From the NCBI RefSeq assembly GCF_008727875.1, contig NZ_VTWS01000003.1, positions 434,001 through 498,000 of the forward strand: a stretch of 64,000 bases of DNA, written 5' to 3'. The notes beneath the pieces are model-generated. The model had not been told where the DNA came from. It did no database searches and saw nothing but the letters and a program-made list of their open reading frames with translations. The position numbers were made by a program, and so were the translations under genes. Shown in pieces: positions 49,784 through 58,653 of this stretch; position 1 is the first letter of the stretch; every line of letters starts with the position of its first letter. The stretch comes from Larkinella humicola. GTDB taxonomy: Bacteria > Bacteroidota > Bacteroidia > Cytophagales > Spirosomataceae.

Positions 49784-50365
49784 ATGTCTAAAGGTCTTAT
49801 TATTGGCATCGTCCTGGTTCTGATTTTTGGTTTTTTCGGATGCAGTACATATAACGGTATCGTCGGAAAAGACGCGAATGTGGGTGAAAAATGGGCTCAG
49901 GTCCAAACACAATACCAACGCCGGGCCGACCTGGTTCCGAACCTGGTGAACACCGTAAAAGGAGCCGCCAATTTTGAAAAAAGTACGTTAACAGCGGTCA
50001 TGGAAGCCCGTTCGAAAGCCACCAGCGTTCAACTGACCGCCGACCAACTGACGCCCGAGAATGTTCAGAAATTTCAGGCGGCTCAGGATCAGTTAGGCGG
50101 TACGCTGTCGCGTCTGCTGGCCGTGTCCGAAAACTATCCGCAGTTGAGAGCCACGCAGAATTTCTCCGAACTCCAGTCGCAACTGGAAGGCACCGAAAAC
50201 CGCATTAGTGTAGCGCGGAATGACTTCAACGCGGCCGTCAAAGACTACAACGTTTCGGTCCGCACATTCCCGGCCAATATTTTCGCCGGTATTTTCGGTT
50301 TCTCAGTGAAAGGTTTCTTCGAAGCGTCACAAGCCGCCCAGAATGCCCCAGCCGTTCAATTTTAA
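49784..50365 (+). CDS. LemA family protein
   Basis: 193 residues. An N-terminal helix/lipoprotein-like signal (LIIGIVLVLIFGFFGC; Cys at residue 20) anchors it in the membrane. The LemA core is VGEKWAQVQTQYQRRADLVP, NLVNTVKGAANFEKSTLTAV and DYNVSVRTFPANIFAGIFGF. Mostly long helices. LemA proteins occur beside TPM-domain genes, as here; their role is unknown beyond a link to envelope. It is followed by a hairpin in the GAGTTAAGA family. Confidence 0.95.
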   Translation: MSKGLIIGIVLVLIFGFFGCSTYNGIVGKDANVGEKWAQVQTQYQRRADLVPNLVNTVKGAANFEKSTLTAVMEARSKATSVQLTADQLTPENVQKFQAAQDQLGGTLSRLLAVSENYPQLRATQNFSELQSQLEGTENRISVARNDFNAAVKDYNVSVRTFPANIFAGIFGFSVKGFFEASQAAQNAPAVQF

Positions 50366-50457
50366 GTTAAGAATTAAAAGTTAAGAGTTAAAAATAGACT
50401 GCCTCATTAAACATTTGGCAGATCAACATTTTTAACTCTTAACTCTTAACTTTTAAT
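50366..50457. repeat. 30-nt inverted repeat after lemA-type gene
   Basis: Arm 50366-50395 (GTTAAGAATTAAAAGTTAAG and on) matches the reverse complement of 50428-50457 at 29 of 30 positions. The left arm begins on the first base after the LemA stop codon. The word GAGTTAA is shared with the elements at 5.3, 41.5 and 51.7 kb. Confidence 0.85.
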
Positions 50458-50470
50458 TCATAACTCCTTT

Positions 50471-50905
50471 ATGTCCGCAATCAATCTTTTCACGTCCGAC
50501 GAACAGCAGCAGATCATTCAGGCGATTCGGTCGGCTGAACTGGAAACGTCGGGCGAAATTCGGGTCCATCTCGAGCTGCATTGTCCGACACCCGACGTCA
50601 TCGAACGGGCGGTGCAGGTTTTCCGGCAACTGAGCATGGACCGAACCGCCCAGCGCAACGGCGTTTTATTTTATCTGGCGACGGAAGACCACAAGTTCGC
50701 CGTGTTGGGTGATGAAGGGATCGACAAGGTAGTACCCAACGACTTCTGGGAAACCACCAAAGATATTATGCGTGAAAATTTTCGCGCCGGTCGGTTTACG
50801 CAAGGATTCTGTCTGGGAATTGAACGGGCAGGACAGCAGTTACGACAGTATTTTCCTCGTCTGGATAATGACTCTAACGAGCTTTCCGACGAAATTTCAC
50901 ACTAA
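50471..50905 (+). CDS. TPM-domain protein, cytosolic
   Basis: A 144-residue protein consisting of one TPM domain: FTSDEQQQIIQAIRSAELET, SGEIRVHLELHCP, GVLFYLATEDHKFAVLGDEG and KVVPNDFWETTKDIMRENFR. There is no signal peptide or membrane segment, unlike its neighbour. It stops 1 nt before the next gene, which starts at once. Family function is unknown; TPM domains have been linked to thylakoid phosphatase activity in plants and to envelope quality control in bacteria. It forms an operon with LemA and the larger TPM gene. Confidence 0.9.
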   Translation: MSAINLFTSDEQQQIIQAIRSAELETSGEIRVHLELHCPTPDVIERAVQVFRQLSMDRTAQRNGVLFYLATEDHKFAVLGDEGIDKVVPNDFWETTKDIMRENFRAGRFTQGFCLGIERAGQQLRQYFPRLDNDSNELSDEISH

Positions 50906-51715
50906 ATGAAACTTCCTTTCGTCACATATCGCTTTGCAATACCGGTTCGAATTCTGTTGATTCTTCTGCTGGCCGTGGTTTCTTTCCGGACCTACGCCCA
51001 GGATGATGTCATTCCGCCCCGACCCAATCCACCGCGTCTGGTCAATGATTTTGTGGGAATTCTGAAAGCAGACGAACGGGCGAGACTGGAGGAAAAGCTA
51101 CGGGTTTACAACGACTCGACATCCACTCAGATCGTCATTGTGATTGCCAAAACCACCGAACCCTACCCGATTGGCGACTACAGTTTTCAGATCGGCCGCA
51201 AGTGGGGAGTGGGGCAGAAGGGGCAGAACAACGGCCTGGTAATGACCTGGGTACCATCAACCCGCAAGGTATTTATTGCCACGGGTTACGGCCTGGAAGG
51301 AGCGATTCCGGATGCCATCGCCAAGCGGATTGTCAGCCAGATCATTGTCCCGCGTTTCAAAAGCGAACAGTGGTACGCCGGTTTGGACGAAGCGACCGAC
51401 GAAATCATTCGCCGGGCCAGTGGCGAATACAAAGCCGATCCTGCGGACGACGGCGGGGGCGGTGACGGCATCCTCTTCTTCATCATCATTTTCGTCGTGA
51501 TCATCGTCATCATCTGGATCAGCCGGAACCGGGGCGGGGGTGGTAGCAACCGAAACCGGGGCGGGGGTTTCTTTCCGGTCCCTTTCCCAACTTCCACGTT
51601 CTCCGGCTGGGGCAGTTCGTCCGGCAATTGGGGTGGCGGAGGTGGTGGCGGCAGCAGTTTCGGGGGCTTCGGGGGCGGCAGCTTCGGCGGGGGCGGTGCT
51701 GGCGGGGATTACTGA
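50906..51715 (+). CDS. TPM-domain protein with glycine-rich tail (YgcG-like)
   Basis: 269 residues. A signal peptide (RILLILLLAVVSFRTYAQ, about residues 15-33) precedes a TPM domain (about 45-165: PRLVNDFVGILKADERARLE, NNGLVMTWVPSTRKVFIATG). One membrane helix (GILFFIIIFVVIIVIIWISR, about 190-210) follows, and the tail is a glycine/serine-rich low-complexity stretch ending in repeated FGGGSFGG units. This is the YgcG pattern, with the domain in the periplasm and the tail in the cytosol. Directly joined to the smaller TPM gene and LemA. Confidence 0.92.
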   Translation: MKLPFVTYRFAIPVRILLILLLAVVSFRTYAQDDVIPPRPNPPRLVNDFVGILKADERARLEEKLRVYNDSTSTQIVIVIAKTTEPYPIGDYSFQIGRKWGVGQKGQNNGLVMTWVPSTRKVFIATGYGLEGAIPDAIAKRIVSQIIVPRFKSEQWYAGLDEATDEIIRRASGEYKADPADDGGGGDGILFFIIIFVVIIVIIWISRNRGGGGSNRNRGGGFFPVPFPTSTFSGWGSSSGNWGGGGGGGSSFGGFGGGSFGGGGAGGDY

Positions 51716-51727
51716 GTTAAGAATTAA

Positions 51728-51781
51728 GAGTGAAGAGTGAAGAGTTAAACTGTCTATCAGATAACTCTTCACTCTTCACTC
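51728..51781. repeat. 20-bp perfect inverted repeat of the GAAGAGT word
   Basis: Arm 51728-51747 (GAGTGAAGAGTGAAGAGTTA) is the exact reverse complement of 51762-51781. The arm is a tandem of the 7-mer GAAGAGT. It sits between the convergent TPM gene and the lipoprotein gene, and the right arm contains the stop and last codons of the lipoprotein. Confidence 0.85.
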
Positions 51782-52326
51782 TTCACTAACTTTCCATCAA
51801 TCAAAAACCGCTTCTGATCCAGCCACGCCAGTTGCTGAAATCCTTCCAGGTGGTAGCGTTTGACCGCGCCTTTCTCGCTTTCCAGCCAGACGTTCCGTTC
51901 CGATTCATAGAGGGAATTCTTGGTTCGTAAGGTCGCTTTGATCAGCCGGGGCTGGCGGGTGGCCGAATCCAGCTCGATGCGCAGAACCTGAACGGGGAGC
52001 TTTTCTCCCGGTTTCAGGACATATTCATATGTGAGCGAATCCGGGCGGTTTTTCAGATAACTGGACTGATAGGCCTGCTTGTTGATGTCGGCTTGCAGAA
52101 ACAAATCGAGTTCACGGCTCCAGTCAATGTCTTTTGTCGTTTGCTGCTCTTTCTCATCGCCAAAACCGGCCTGTTTCAAAACCGTCGGTTGCTGGCTTTT
52201 TAACTGATTGATCTGCTGTTCGATATACGATTTCAGATCGTAATACGTCCCGGCGGGGGCTTCTTTGGTAGGATTGCTGCAAGCGGCTAACGCCAGAATA
52301 AAAACAAGTCCGTAACTAAATTTCAT
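51769..52326 (-). CDS. Hypothetical lipoprotein
   Basis: 185 residues from the ATG at 52326 (a second ATG is at 52329, an earlier one at 52356). The signal is KFSYGLVFILALAAC with a lipobox LAAC, so it is probably anchored in a membrane. The mature part has YYDLKSYIEQQINQLKSQQP and a beta-rich second half (LPVQVLRIELDSATRQPRL, VWLESEKGAVKRYHLEGFQ). I do not recognise a family. The last codons lie in the hairpin arm 51762-51781. Confidence 0.8.
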   Translation of the reverse strand: MKFSYGLVFILALAACSNPTKEAPAGTYYDLKSYIEQQINQLKSQQPTVLKQAGFGDEKEQQTTKDIDWSRELDLFLQADINKQAYQSSYLKNRPDSLTYEYVLKPGEKLPVQVLRIELDSATRQPRLIKATLRTKNSLYESERNVWLESEKGAVKRYHLEGFQQLAWLDQKRFLIDGKLVKSEE

Positions 52327-52420
52327 CATCCTAAAAAATACCCCCTGACTTTCCAATCAGAGGGAGTGCAATGCTGTTTAGTTGGCGAACACCAACCAAA
52401 GCTGAAAAGTTTGTCGTTCA

Positions 52421-52507
52421 AGACAAGAGAAGTGAGACAAGAGAGTAAAGACCGCATTTGAATGATCTGTTATAAGTCTTTACTCTCTTGTCTCACTTCT
52501 CTTGTCT
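52421..52507. repeat. 32-bp perfect inverted repeat after gpmI
   Basis: Arm 52421-52452 (AGACAAGAGAAGTGAGACAA and on) is the exact reverse complement of 52476-52507. The right arm overlaps 2 nt of the gpmI stop codon. The words AGACAAGAGA and GTAAAGAC are shared with the element after pdxJ at 6.1 kb. It lies between two minus-strand genes and would form a terminator-like stem at the end of gpmI. Confidence 0.88.
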
Positions 52508-54041
52508 ATTCCGCTATCAAACTATGGCCCGTCATGACATCGGGTTGCGCGATGCCCATCAGGTGCAGAATCGTCGGGGCAATATCCGCCAGAACACCGT
52601 TGTTCAGTTTCGGATGAAAGCCGTTATCGACCAGAATACACGGAACCGGGTTGGTGGTGTGGGCCGTGTTGGGCGAACCATCTTCGTTGATCATATAATC
52701 CGCATTGCCGTGGTCAGCAATCACAATGGTCGTATAGCCGTGGGCCAGGGCCGTGGTGATCACCGCCTGAGCGCATTGATCGACGGTTTCGGCGGCTTTC
52801 ACAACGGCTGAGAACACACCTGTGTGACCCACCATATCGGTATTGGCGAAATTCAGGCAGACAAAATCCACCTGCTCCCGTTCCAGTTCCGGAATAATGG
52901 CGTCGCGGATGTCCCTGGCGCTCATCTCCGGTTGCAGGTCGTAGGTCGCAACTTTAGGCGATGGGCACAACAAACGGCTTTCGCCCTCGAAGACATCCTC
53001 CCGACCACCGGAGAAGAAGAACGTCACGTGTGGATACTTCTCGGTTTCGGCAATGCGAATCTGTTTTTTACCCGCTTTCGAAACTACTTCGCCGAGTGTA
53101 TTCGTCAGGTTGTCTTTGTCATAAATGACCTTCACACCCACAAATTCGTTGTCGTAATTGGTCAGCGTGACGTAGTACAGGTTCAGTTTTTTCATATCCT
53201 GCTCCGGATAATCCCGCTGACTAAGCGCCAGCGTAATTTCGCGGCCCCGATCGGTACGAAAATTGAAGCAAAGCACCACATCGCCATCCTGAATCGTCGC
53301 CAGCGGACTTCCGTCGGGATTCGTCACAATAATAGGCTTGATAAACTCGTCCGTTACGCCTTCTTCATACGATTTATGAATCGCCGACAATTCCCCGCCC
53401 ACTTCGCAGGTTTCGTTCCCAATGCCCTTCACCATCGCGTCGTAGGCCAGTTTGACCCGTTCCCAACGGTTATCCCGGTCCATTGCAAAATACCGTCCGG
53501 TGATGCTGGCAATCCGCCCTGTAGTCGTTTTCAGATGCGCTTCCAGATCGGCCAGAAAACCGTAGCCGCTTTTCGGGTCCGTATCGCGACCGTCGGTAAA
53601 GGCATGGATAAACACATCCGTCAGGCCTTGCTCGTGCGCTACTGTACACAGGCCTTTCAGGTGTTCGATGTGCGAGTGAACCCCGCCGTCGGATACCAGA
53701 CCAATAAAATGGACTTTTTTACCGTTGGTTTTGGCATAATTCAGCGCATCCAGCAAAACCGGCTCTTTGTCCAGTGTATGTTGCTCAACGGCCAAATTGA
53801 TTTTCACCAAATCCTGATACACAATTCGCCCCGCACCGAGGTTCATGTGTCCCACTTCAGAGTTGCCCATCTGACCCGCCGGTAAACCGACCGCCAGGCC
53901 CGAAGCTTCCAATTGACTGTGTGAATAATTCGTATACAGCGAGTCTACAAAGGGCGTATTGGCCGCATCAATCGCCGAAACATCGATCTTTCGGGCAATT
54001 CCCCAGCCGTCCAGAATCATTAATATGACTTTCTTATTCAT
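52506..54041 (-). CDS. gpmI: 2,3-bisphosphoglycerate-independent phosphoglycerate mutase
   Basis: A 511-residue manganese-dependent mutase that interconverts 3- and 2-phosphoglycerate in glycolysis/gluconeogenesis, in the cytosol. N-terminal ILMILDGWGI is the first metal site; the phosphorylated Ser is in MGNSEVGHMNLGAGRI (about residue 62). Later metal-binding blocks FHYTDGRDTDPKSG-like HAFTDGRDTDPKSGYGFLAD, ADHGNADYM and NTAHTTNPVP are intact. Length is normal for the family. Enolase, the next step, lies about 5.6 kb away on the same strand. The arms of a long hairpin overlap its stop codon. Confidence 0.97.
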   Translation of the reverse strand: MNKKVILMILDGWGIARKIDVSAIDAANTPFVDSLYTNYSHSQLEASGLAVGLPAGQMGNSEVGHMNLGAGRIVYQDLVKINLAVEQHTLDKEPVLLDALNYAKTNGKKVHFIGLVSDGGVHSHIEHLKGLCTVAHEQGLTDVFIHAFTDGRDTDPKSGYGFLADLEAHLKTTTGRIASITGRYFAMDRDNRWERVKLAYDAMVKGIGNETCEVGGELSAIHKSYEEGVTDEFIKPIIVTNPDGSPLATIQDGDVVLCFNFRTDRGREITLALSQRDYPEQDMKKLNLYYVTLTNYDNEFVGVKVIYDKDNLTNTLGEVVSKAGKKQIRIAETEKYPHVTFFFSGGREDVFEGESRLLCPSPKVATYDLQPEMSARDIRDAIIPELEREQVDFVCLNFANTDMVGHTGVFSAVVKAAETVDQCAQAVITTALAHGYTTIVIADHGNADYMINEDGSPNTAHTTNPVPCILVDNGFHPKLNNGVLADIAPTILHLMGIAQPDVMTGHSLIAE

Positions 54042-54088
54042 AGTTCGAAATTAACAACATTAGCGGCAAAAGACATTATTGAACGGTT

Positions 54089-54192
54089 AAAAATGGTTTT
54101 GATGGTTGAAATGGCTGAATGGCTAAAAAATGGTTCATTTGAGCAGTCTTGCCAATTTTCAACCATTCTTCAGCCATTCAAATCATTCAAAT
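54089..54192. repeat. Imperfect inverted repeat of the ATGGTT word family
   Basis: Left arm about 54089-54135 and right arm 54152-54192 are imperfect reverse complements; the best stretch (around TTGAAATGGCTGAA) pairs 16 of 21. Words TGGTTTTGATGGTTGAA are shared with the element at 4.64-4.79 kb. The right arm includes the stop codon of the 54183-57518 gene. Confidence 0.7.
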
Positions 54193-57100
54193 GTCCCTAA
54201 ACCGGCAATATAGTCTTTGCTGCCGTCGGTGACCCAGGCATCCAGTTGGGCCGGATCTTTCATTTGTTGCCCGCGCATCCGCGGAACGGCAACGTAACCG
54301 CACTGAACGTCAGTTAATGCAGACATATCACTCCACAATTTTTCGATCTGCGCCACCGGATAAATATCCTCCTGGCCGTGTCCCCAGCGGTATTTAACAT
54401 CTTTGGTGGTAACATACGTCGGAATGCGGTGAGCGACGCTCCGAACAGCTTTGGCGAGTTTGGCTTCGTCGCCGTCCTGCAAATCCTGCCGCGTCAGGCC
54501 GAACAGCGCCAGCAACGGATCGATCTGAATCCAGGTCGTCATTGAGTTGTAGTAACTCAGATTCAATTCGTCCTCCTCGCGGGGCTGCGCCAGTCCTTCC
54601 AGCAGCCGCAGGTTTCCGTTCACGCGTGCGAGCCCTCCCCCCCGATCCTCGATCCGGCGGGGAACCACCTCGAACGTTAGCATATTCCCCGACTCCAGGT
54701 GATGACCCACAACCGCCGGGTCCACGTTCATCCCCAGTGTATCGATGTTGTGCAAAACGATCGTTTCCACCTGCGGATGCTCGGCCAGCAGTTGCGCCAA
54801 AACCCCATTGCGGAGCAAATTGGACACTTCATACCAGTGACCCAGGGGCGAAAACCGCTGGGCCGCAATGTTATCGACGTAATCCGAGCCTTCGCCTTTC
54901 GATTTGGCCCAGCCAATCATCGTCTGTCGAACCGCATCGCGCACTTTCTGCTTGTTTTCGTCGAGCGTTTCCTGCGGCATTTCTTCCCACATAAACCGCA
55001 GATCGCGTTCCATTGGCACAAACCGCTGCCCAATCGAACGGCCCGGCGACAGATAGGTAGTGCCGGAATAGCCAAAATTGCCGGTTTCCGCCAATATCTT
55101 CCGAATCGGTTCGTGGGTCAGGTAGCTGGTGGCGACCAGATGCGGAATCAGACCGCCGTACGTCTCCGCCACTTTCCGGGTTTTCGCCAGATGGATTTCC
55201 AGAAAGCTCCGGTGCCGGCCTTCAATTTCCACAAACGGATTCAGGGCTTTGATCACCCCGGCGCCTTTCGTCCACCGACTGCCCACACCGGCTGCCAGAC
55301 TCAAAACCGCCACTTTTCCGGCGCGAATAGCCGCTTCCCCGGTTTTGACGGATGCCGTCAGTTCATCGAATTGAACGATGTCACCCGGTTGTACATCTTC
55401 AATGGTCGTCTCAGCCGCTAACCGATTGCGGGACAGACCAATGCGGCCTTTTTGTAAATCTTCCCGAATCTCCTCGTGTTGAATGTAATCGAAACCGTTT
55501 TCTTTCTTGATGCGTTCCGCTTTTTCGTTTTCGACACTCCGGTTGCTTTGCGACGTTGGATCGGAAACTTTGAACAAATTGCTAATTATGGTTCGCAGAA
55601 GCGGATAGGCGAGGTTATTTTTCTCACAATAGGTCGTAAACAGATCGATTTCCGCCCGCCGGATGTACGAAATCGAAGCGGGGTCTTTCCGAACCAGTTC
55701 CGACACGTGAATACCGTAATATTGCTCCGGCATCAGGGCTTCGGTTCCGGCCTGCAAAGTCGCCCAGGTTCCTTTGTAATTAATGCTCCAGTTATAGACT
55801 ACCGGTTCCATCGCAAACGGCAGCGAAGCCGACAATTCCGCTTTCGTTTTCCGCAGAATGTCCAGCACCTTCATTTTGTAGTCTTCGTACCCTACCGGAT
55901 TGACAAACATGCCCATGCCGCCCCCGGACATCCCGCCCAGCATCAAAAAACCGTAGTAGTCGTCGCCAAAGGCGGTTTTCGCTTTGGAAATGATTTGCTC
56001 GGTGAAATACGTGGAAGCCCACGGAATGATGGTTTTGATCGGGCCTTCCCAGTTTTTGGCGGTATTGGCCCCCAACTTCCGGATGTCGCCTTCTTTGATG
56101 GCCGCCAGAATATTATCGAAAACCTGGTTGGTTTGCTGCCGGGCGGTCCACTCGTTGTCGCCCCGGAGCAGGTATTTTTCAGTCACCATTTCCAGAATCG
56201 GGCCGACGTTGGAAGCCATCCCGCCGTGCATCAACACCAGCGATTTCATGATCTTCTCACCCATTTCCGGGTGAATTTCGTCACCCTGCAAGACCCGGTG
56301 ACGCGGTAATAAGGTTCCGCGACTGATGCCGGATTCGGGATCTCCTTCCTGCGCAAACGTACCCTGAATGGCTTTGATACCGGGCCAGACCCCGCCGGAA
56401 TCCTGCCAGCCTCCGCCCGAACCGCCAATCCATTCGCCCAGAATGGCCCGCGACGCCACCAGCCGTCGTTCGCTTTCTTCCAAACCGCCTTCCAGCTTCT
56501 TCGTCTGACCCGTCGCCCGCATGAGCAGACTGATGATCGAACCTAACAGGTTGGTCGAAACCGCAAACCGGGAGCCTTTCGGAATGTCGTTTACTTTGGT
56601 CACCAGCTCGATGCCCATACCCGGCGCCACCATCCGGGATAGAATATCCGGTAGCGACTGATTCGTGTTTTCGAACGAAGGCGGAATGAGACCCGAGGCA
56701 ATGACCCCGGCTTTTACCAGACTCAGGTAATCATTTCCGAAATTGAACAAATCGGCGAGATCGGCAATGTCTTTCGTGGTGTTTAAGTCGATGCTCGTCA
56801 GGCGTAGAACCGGGTCCGGTATCACGCGAACGTAGCAGTTCAGCGGGGGGCGAATGTCGGCATCACGGCCAAAAACGCCTAGATCAATTGATATATTGAC
56901 CACGCGGGCACCTTCCGGATAATCCATTCCGAGGAAGAAAATATCCGACCAACCGCTGTGGGTCAAGTCCATCCGTACGGACGTCTGTTCGTGCAGAATG
57001 GGATAAAAGAGCGAATTCTCCGGGCGTTTCAGCAAAGTCGGATGAATCCGGATCGGGTGTTCTTCGCGGTGGCCGACCCGAAACATCCACTGGTTTCCTT

Positions 57101-57518
57101 TGCTGGAACGTACGCTTTTCCGAACCTGCCCCGCCAGAATCTGGAACGATAGATGGTGGTAGCTTTCGGCCAGCGCGCTGAACAAAGCCGCATTGGGTCC
57201 CTGCTTATCCAGTTCGTGCAAAAAGGTAGCAATAGCCTGCTCGAACCGGCGGGCCAGCAAATCCTCAAAACCGGCGTACGGCACTTTCCCGGTTGTTGGC
57301 GTTTCGGGCGTTTCCATCAGGAAAAACCGGAAGCCCGCATACAGGAACAGAATGGCTCTTACTTTATCGTATAAACTCGGTGTCGATTTCCGAAATTCAT
57401 CGAGCTCCCGCAACAGGCCCAGCAACTCTTTCCCCGACAACCGGCGACTTATTTCGTAAAAAGAACGGTTGCGTTTGGCGGGATCTGTCGATGTAATCGT
57501 CTCTATAAAAACGTTCAT
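54183..57518 (-). CDS. GHMP kinase-like/UDPGP-type nucleotidyltransferase fusion
   Basis: 1111 residues. After an N-terminal helical region (1-180), residues about 185-545 resemble a GHMP sugar kinase: SGWSDIFFLGMDYPEGARVV (187-206), IPKGSRFAVSTNLLGSI (313-329), a GGSGGGWQDSGGVWPGIKAI block (365-384) similar to fucokinase, and LGGMSGGGMGMF (527-538). Residues about 735-1111 have the UDPGP nucleotidyltransferase pattern LSLAAGVGSRWTKGAGVIKA (739-758). In fucokinase/GDP-fucose pyrophosphorylase (FKP) the order is transferase then kinase; here it is reversed. It probably makes an activated sugar from a free sugar, but which one is unknown. The smaller transferase gene ends 4 nt upstream. Confidence 0.75.
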   Translation of the reverse strand: MNVFIETITSTDPAKRNRSFYEISRRLSGKELLGLLRELDEFRKSTPSLYDKVRAILFLYAGFRFFLMETPETPTTGKVPYAGFEDLLARRFEQAIATFLHELDKQGPNAALFSALAESYHHLSFQILAGQVRKSVRSSKGNQWMFRVGHREEHPIRIHPTLLKRPENSLFYPILHEQTSVRMDLTHSGWSDIFFLGMDYPEGARVVNISIDLGVFGRDADIRPPLNCYVRVIPDPVLRLTSIDLNTTKDIADLADLFNFGNDYLSLVKAGVIASGLIPPSFENTNQSLPDILSRMVAPGMGIELVTKVNDIPKGSRFAVSTNLLGSIISLLMRATGQTKKLEGGLEESERRLVASRAILGEWIGGSGGGWQDSGGVWPGIKAIQGTFAQEGDPESGISRGTLLPRHRVLQGDEIHPEMGEKIMKSLVLMHGGMASNVGPILEMVTEKYLLRGDNEWTARQQTNQVFDNILAAIKEGDIRKLGANTAKNWEGPIKTIIPWASTYFTEQIISKAKTAFGDDYYGFLMLGGMSGGGMGMFVNPVGYEDYKMKVLDILRKTKAELSASLPFAMEPVVYNWSINYKGTWATLQAGTEALMPEQYYGIHVSELVRKDPASISYIRRAEIDLFTTYCEKNNLAYPLLRTIISNLFKVSDPTSQSNRSVENEKAERIKKENGFDYIQHEEIREDLQKGRIGLSRNRLAAETTIEDVQPGDIVQFDELTASVKTGEAAIRAGKVAVLSLAAGVGSRWTKGAGVIKALNPFVEIEGRHRSFLEIHLAKTRKVAETYGGLIPHLVATSYLTHEPIRKILAETGNFGYSGTTYLSPGRSIGQRFVPMERDLRFMWEEMPQETLDENKQKVRDAVRQTMIGWAKSKGEGSDYVDNIAAQRFSPLGHWYEVSNLLRNGVLAQLLAEHPQVETIVLHNIDTLGMNVDPAVVGHHLESGNMLTFEVVPRRIEDRGGGLARVNGNLRLLEGLAQPREEDELNLSYYNSMTTWIQIDPLLALFGLTRQDLQDGDEAKLAKAVRSVAHRIPTYVTTKDVKYRWGHGQEDIYPVAQIEKLWSDMSALTDVQCGYVAVPRMRGQQMKDPAQLDAWVTDGSKDYIAGLGTFE

Positions 57519-57521
57519 ATA

Positions 57522-58472
57522 TCAGACAGTTCTGCTGTTTGCTTCAGCCAGTAATTCCACCATTGTCGACAGGATTTCGCTGTGGGCATCGCCCGCTAAT
57601 CCCAACGCAATCTGCGCGCGTAACAGCCCGTGTTTCCGGCTTAAATCGTAGCGATTCCCTTTTACTTCCAGCGCCAGATAGTTTTCGGTTTCGGCCAGTT
57701 CCTGAAGGGCAGGCGTCAACAGAATGTTGGTGCTGTTCTGGTCGATGTATTTCTGTAAAATGGAGAAAATAGCGGGGGTAAAGACGTGCATTCCGAAGAA
57801 GCACAGGTAATAGCCAGCCCGTAAACCCGGAGTCTGGAGTTCGAGTTCGGCCACACTCAGGGGTGGTTTTTCAATGATTTTCTCAATCTGATAGACTCCT
57901 GAACGGTTAGCAGCCTGCTTGCCCGTAAGCGTTCCGTAGCGGCCAATCTGGTGTTCGATGGTCGGATTAACGGCCGAAACCGAGCAGTTTTCCTGCGAAG
58001 CCAGTTCCAGCAATTGGGCCGCGCAGCTTTTCAATTTGAGATTGGAAACATAAAGATAATCTCCCAACAACAGCAGAAAGGGCTCATTGTTCACAAAATC
58101 CTTAGCACAATAGACGGCATGGCCATAGCCCAGCGGTTCCTGTTGCTCGGCAAACTGAACGCGATCCAGCAAATGATCGATTTTCTCGGCTTCTTTCTTC
58201 GCCCAGTCGACGCCCTTGAATGAATTGAAAAGATTATCCCGCAGGGAAGCAAAAGCTTTAAGATAGCGGTCGCCGTCGCCGGGCGCACAAACCACGCACA
58301 ATTCTTCAATTCCGCTGGCAAACGCTTCTTCAGCAATAATCTGGATCACCGGTTTGTGCAGGCCGTCGGTATCGATCACCGGAAGCATGGCTTTCTGAAT
58401 GGTATCCGCAACCGGATAGAGCCGTTCTCCACGGGCAGCCGCCGTAATCACCGCTTTTTTAATTCTCATCAT
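57522..58472 (-). CDS. Sugar-1-phosphate nucleotidyltransferase (GalU-like)
   Basis: A 316-residue nucleotidyltransferase. The N-terminal signature is ITAAARGERLYPVADTIQKA with K and MLPV following: the usual GxGTR is AxGER, so a Gly and the Thr are replaced while Arg and Pro are kept. Other pieces: LLLLGDYLYVSN (the acidic metal-site region), EQQEPLGYGHAVYCAKDF and a C-terminal LEVKGNRYDLSRKHGLLRAQ like GalU. It may make UDP- or similar sugar for its partner. The larger kinase/transferase gene follows immediately on the same strand. Confidence 0.87.
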   Translation of the reverse strand: MMRIKKAVITAAARGERLYPVADTIQKAMLPVIDTDGLHKPVIQIIAEEAFASGIEELCVVCAPGDGDRYLKAFASLRDNLFNSFKGVDWAKKEAEKIDHLLDRVQFAEQQEPLGYGHAVYCAKDFVNNEPFLLLLGDYLYVSNLKLKSCAAQLLELASQENCSVSAVNPTIEHQIGRYGTLTGKQAANRSGVYQIEKIIEKPPLSVAELELQTPGLRAGYYLCFFGMHVFTPAIFSILQKYIDQNSTNILLTPALQELAETENYLALEVKGNRYDLSRKHGLLRAQIALGLAGDAHSEILSTMVELLAEANSRTV

Positions 58473-58653
58473 TTACGAAGCTAATTTTAAGATGGTATAT
58501 CGTTGAGTAGTTATGGATGGCCATTCACAAACGGGTTCAATCTAAAGAAAATTAGCAGACTAAAAGCCATACGGTTTGTCAGACCTATTTTATTGAAATT
58601 TTTTCTTTATTTCATAAAACTATCCGTACCTCCGGGGGAGATTATCAAGTGCA

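Noticed and set aside
52824-53885. 353-codon frame antisense to gpmI
   Set aside because: Explained as the reverse of gpmI codons; no independent motif.
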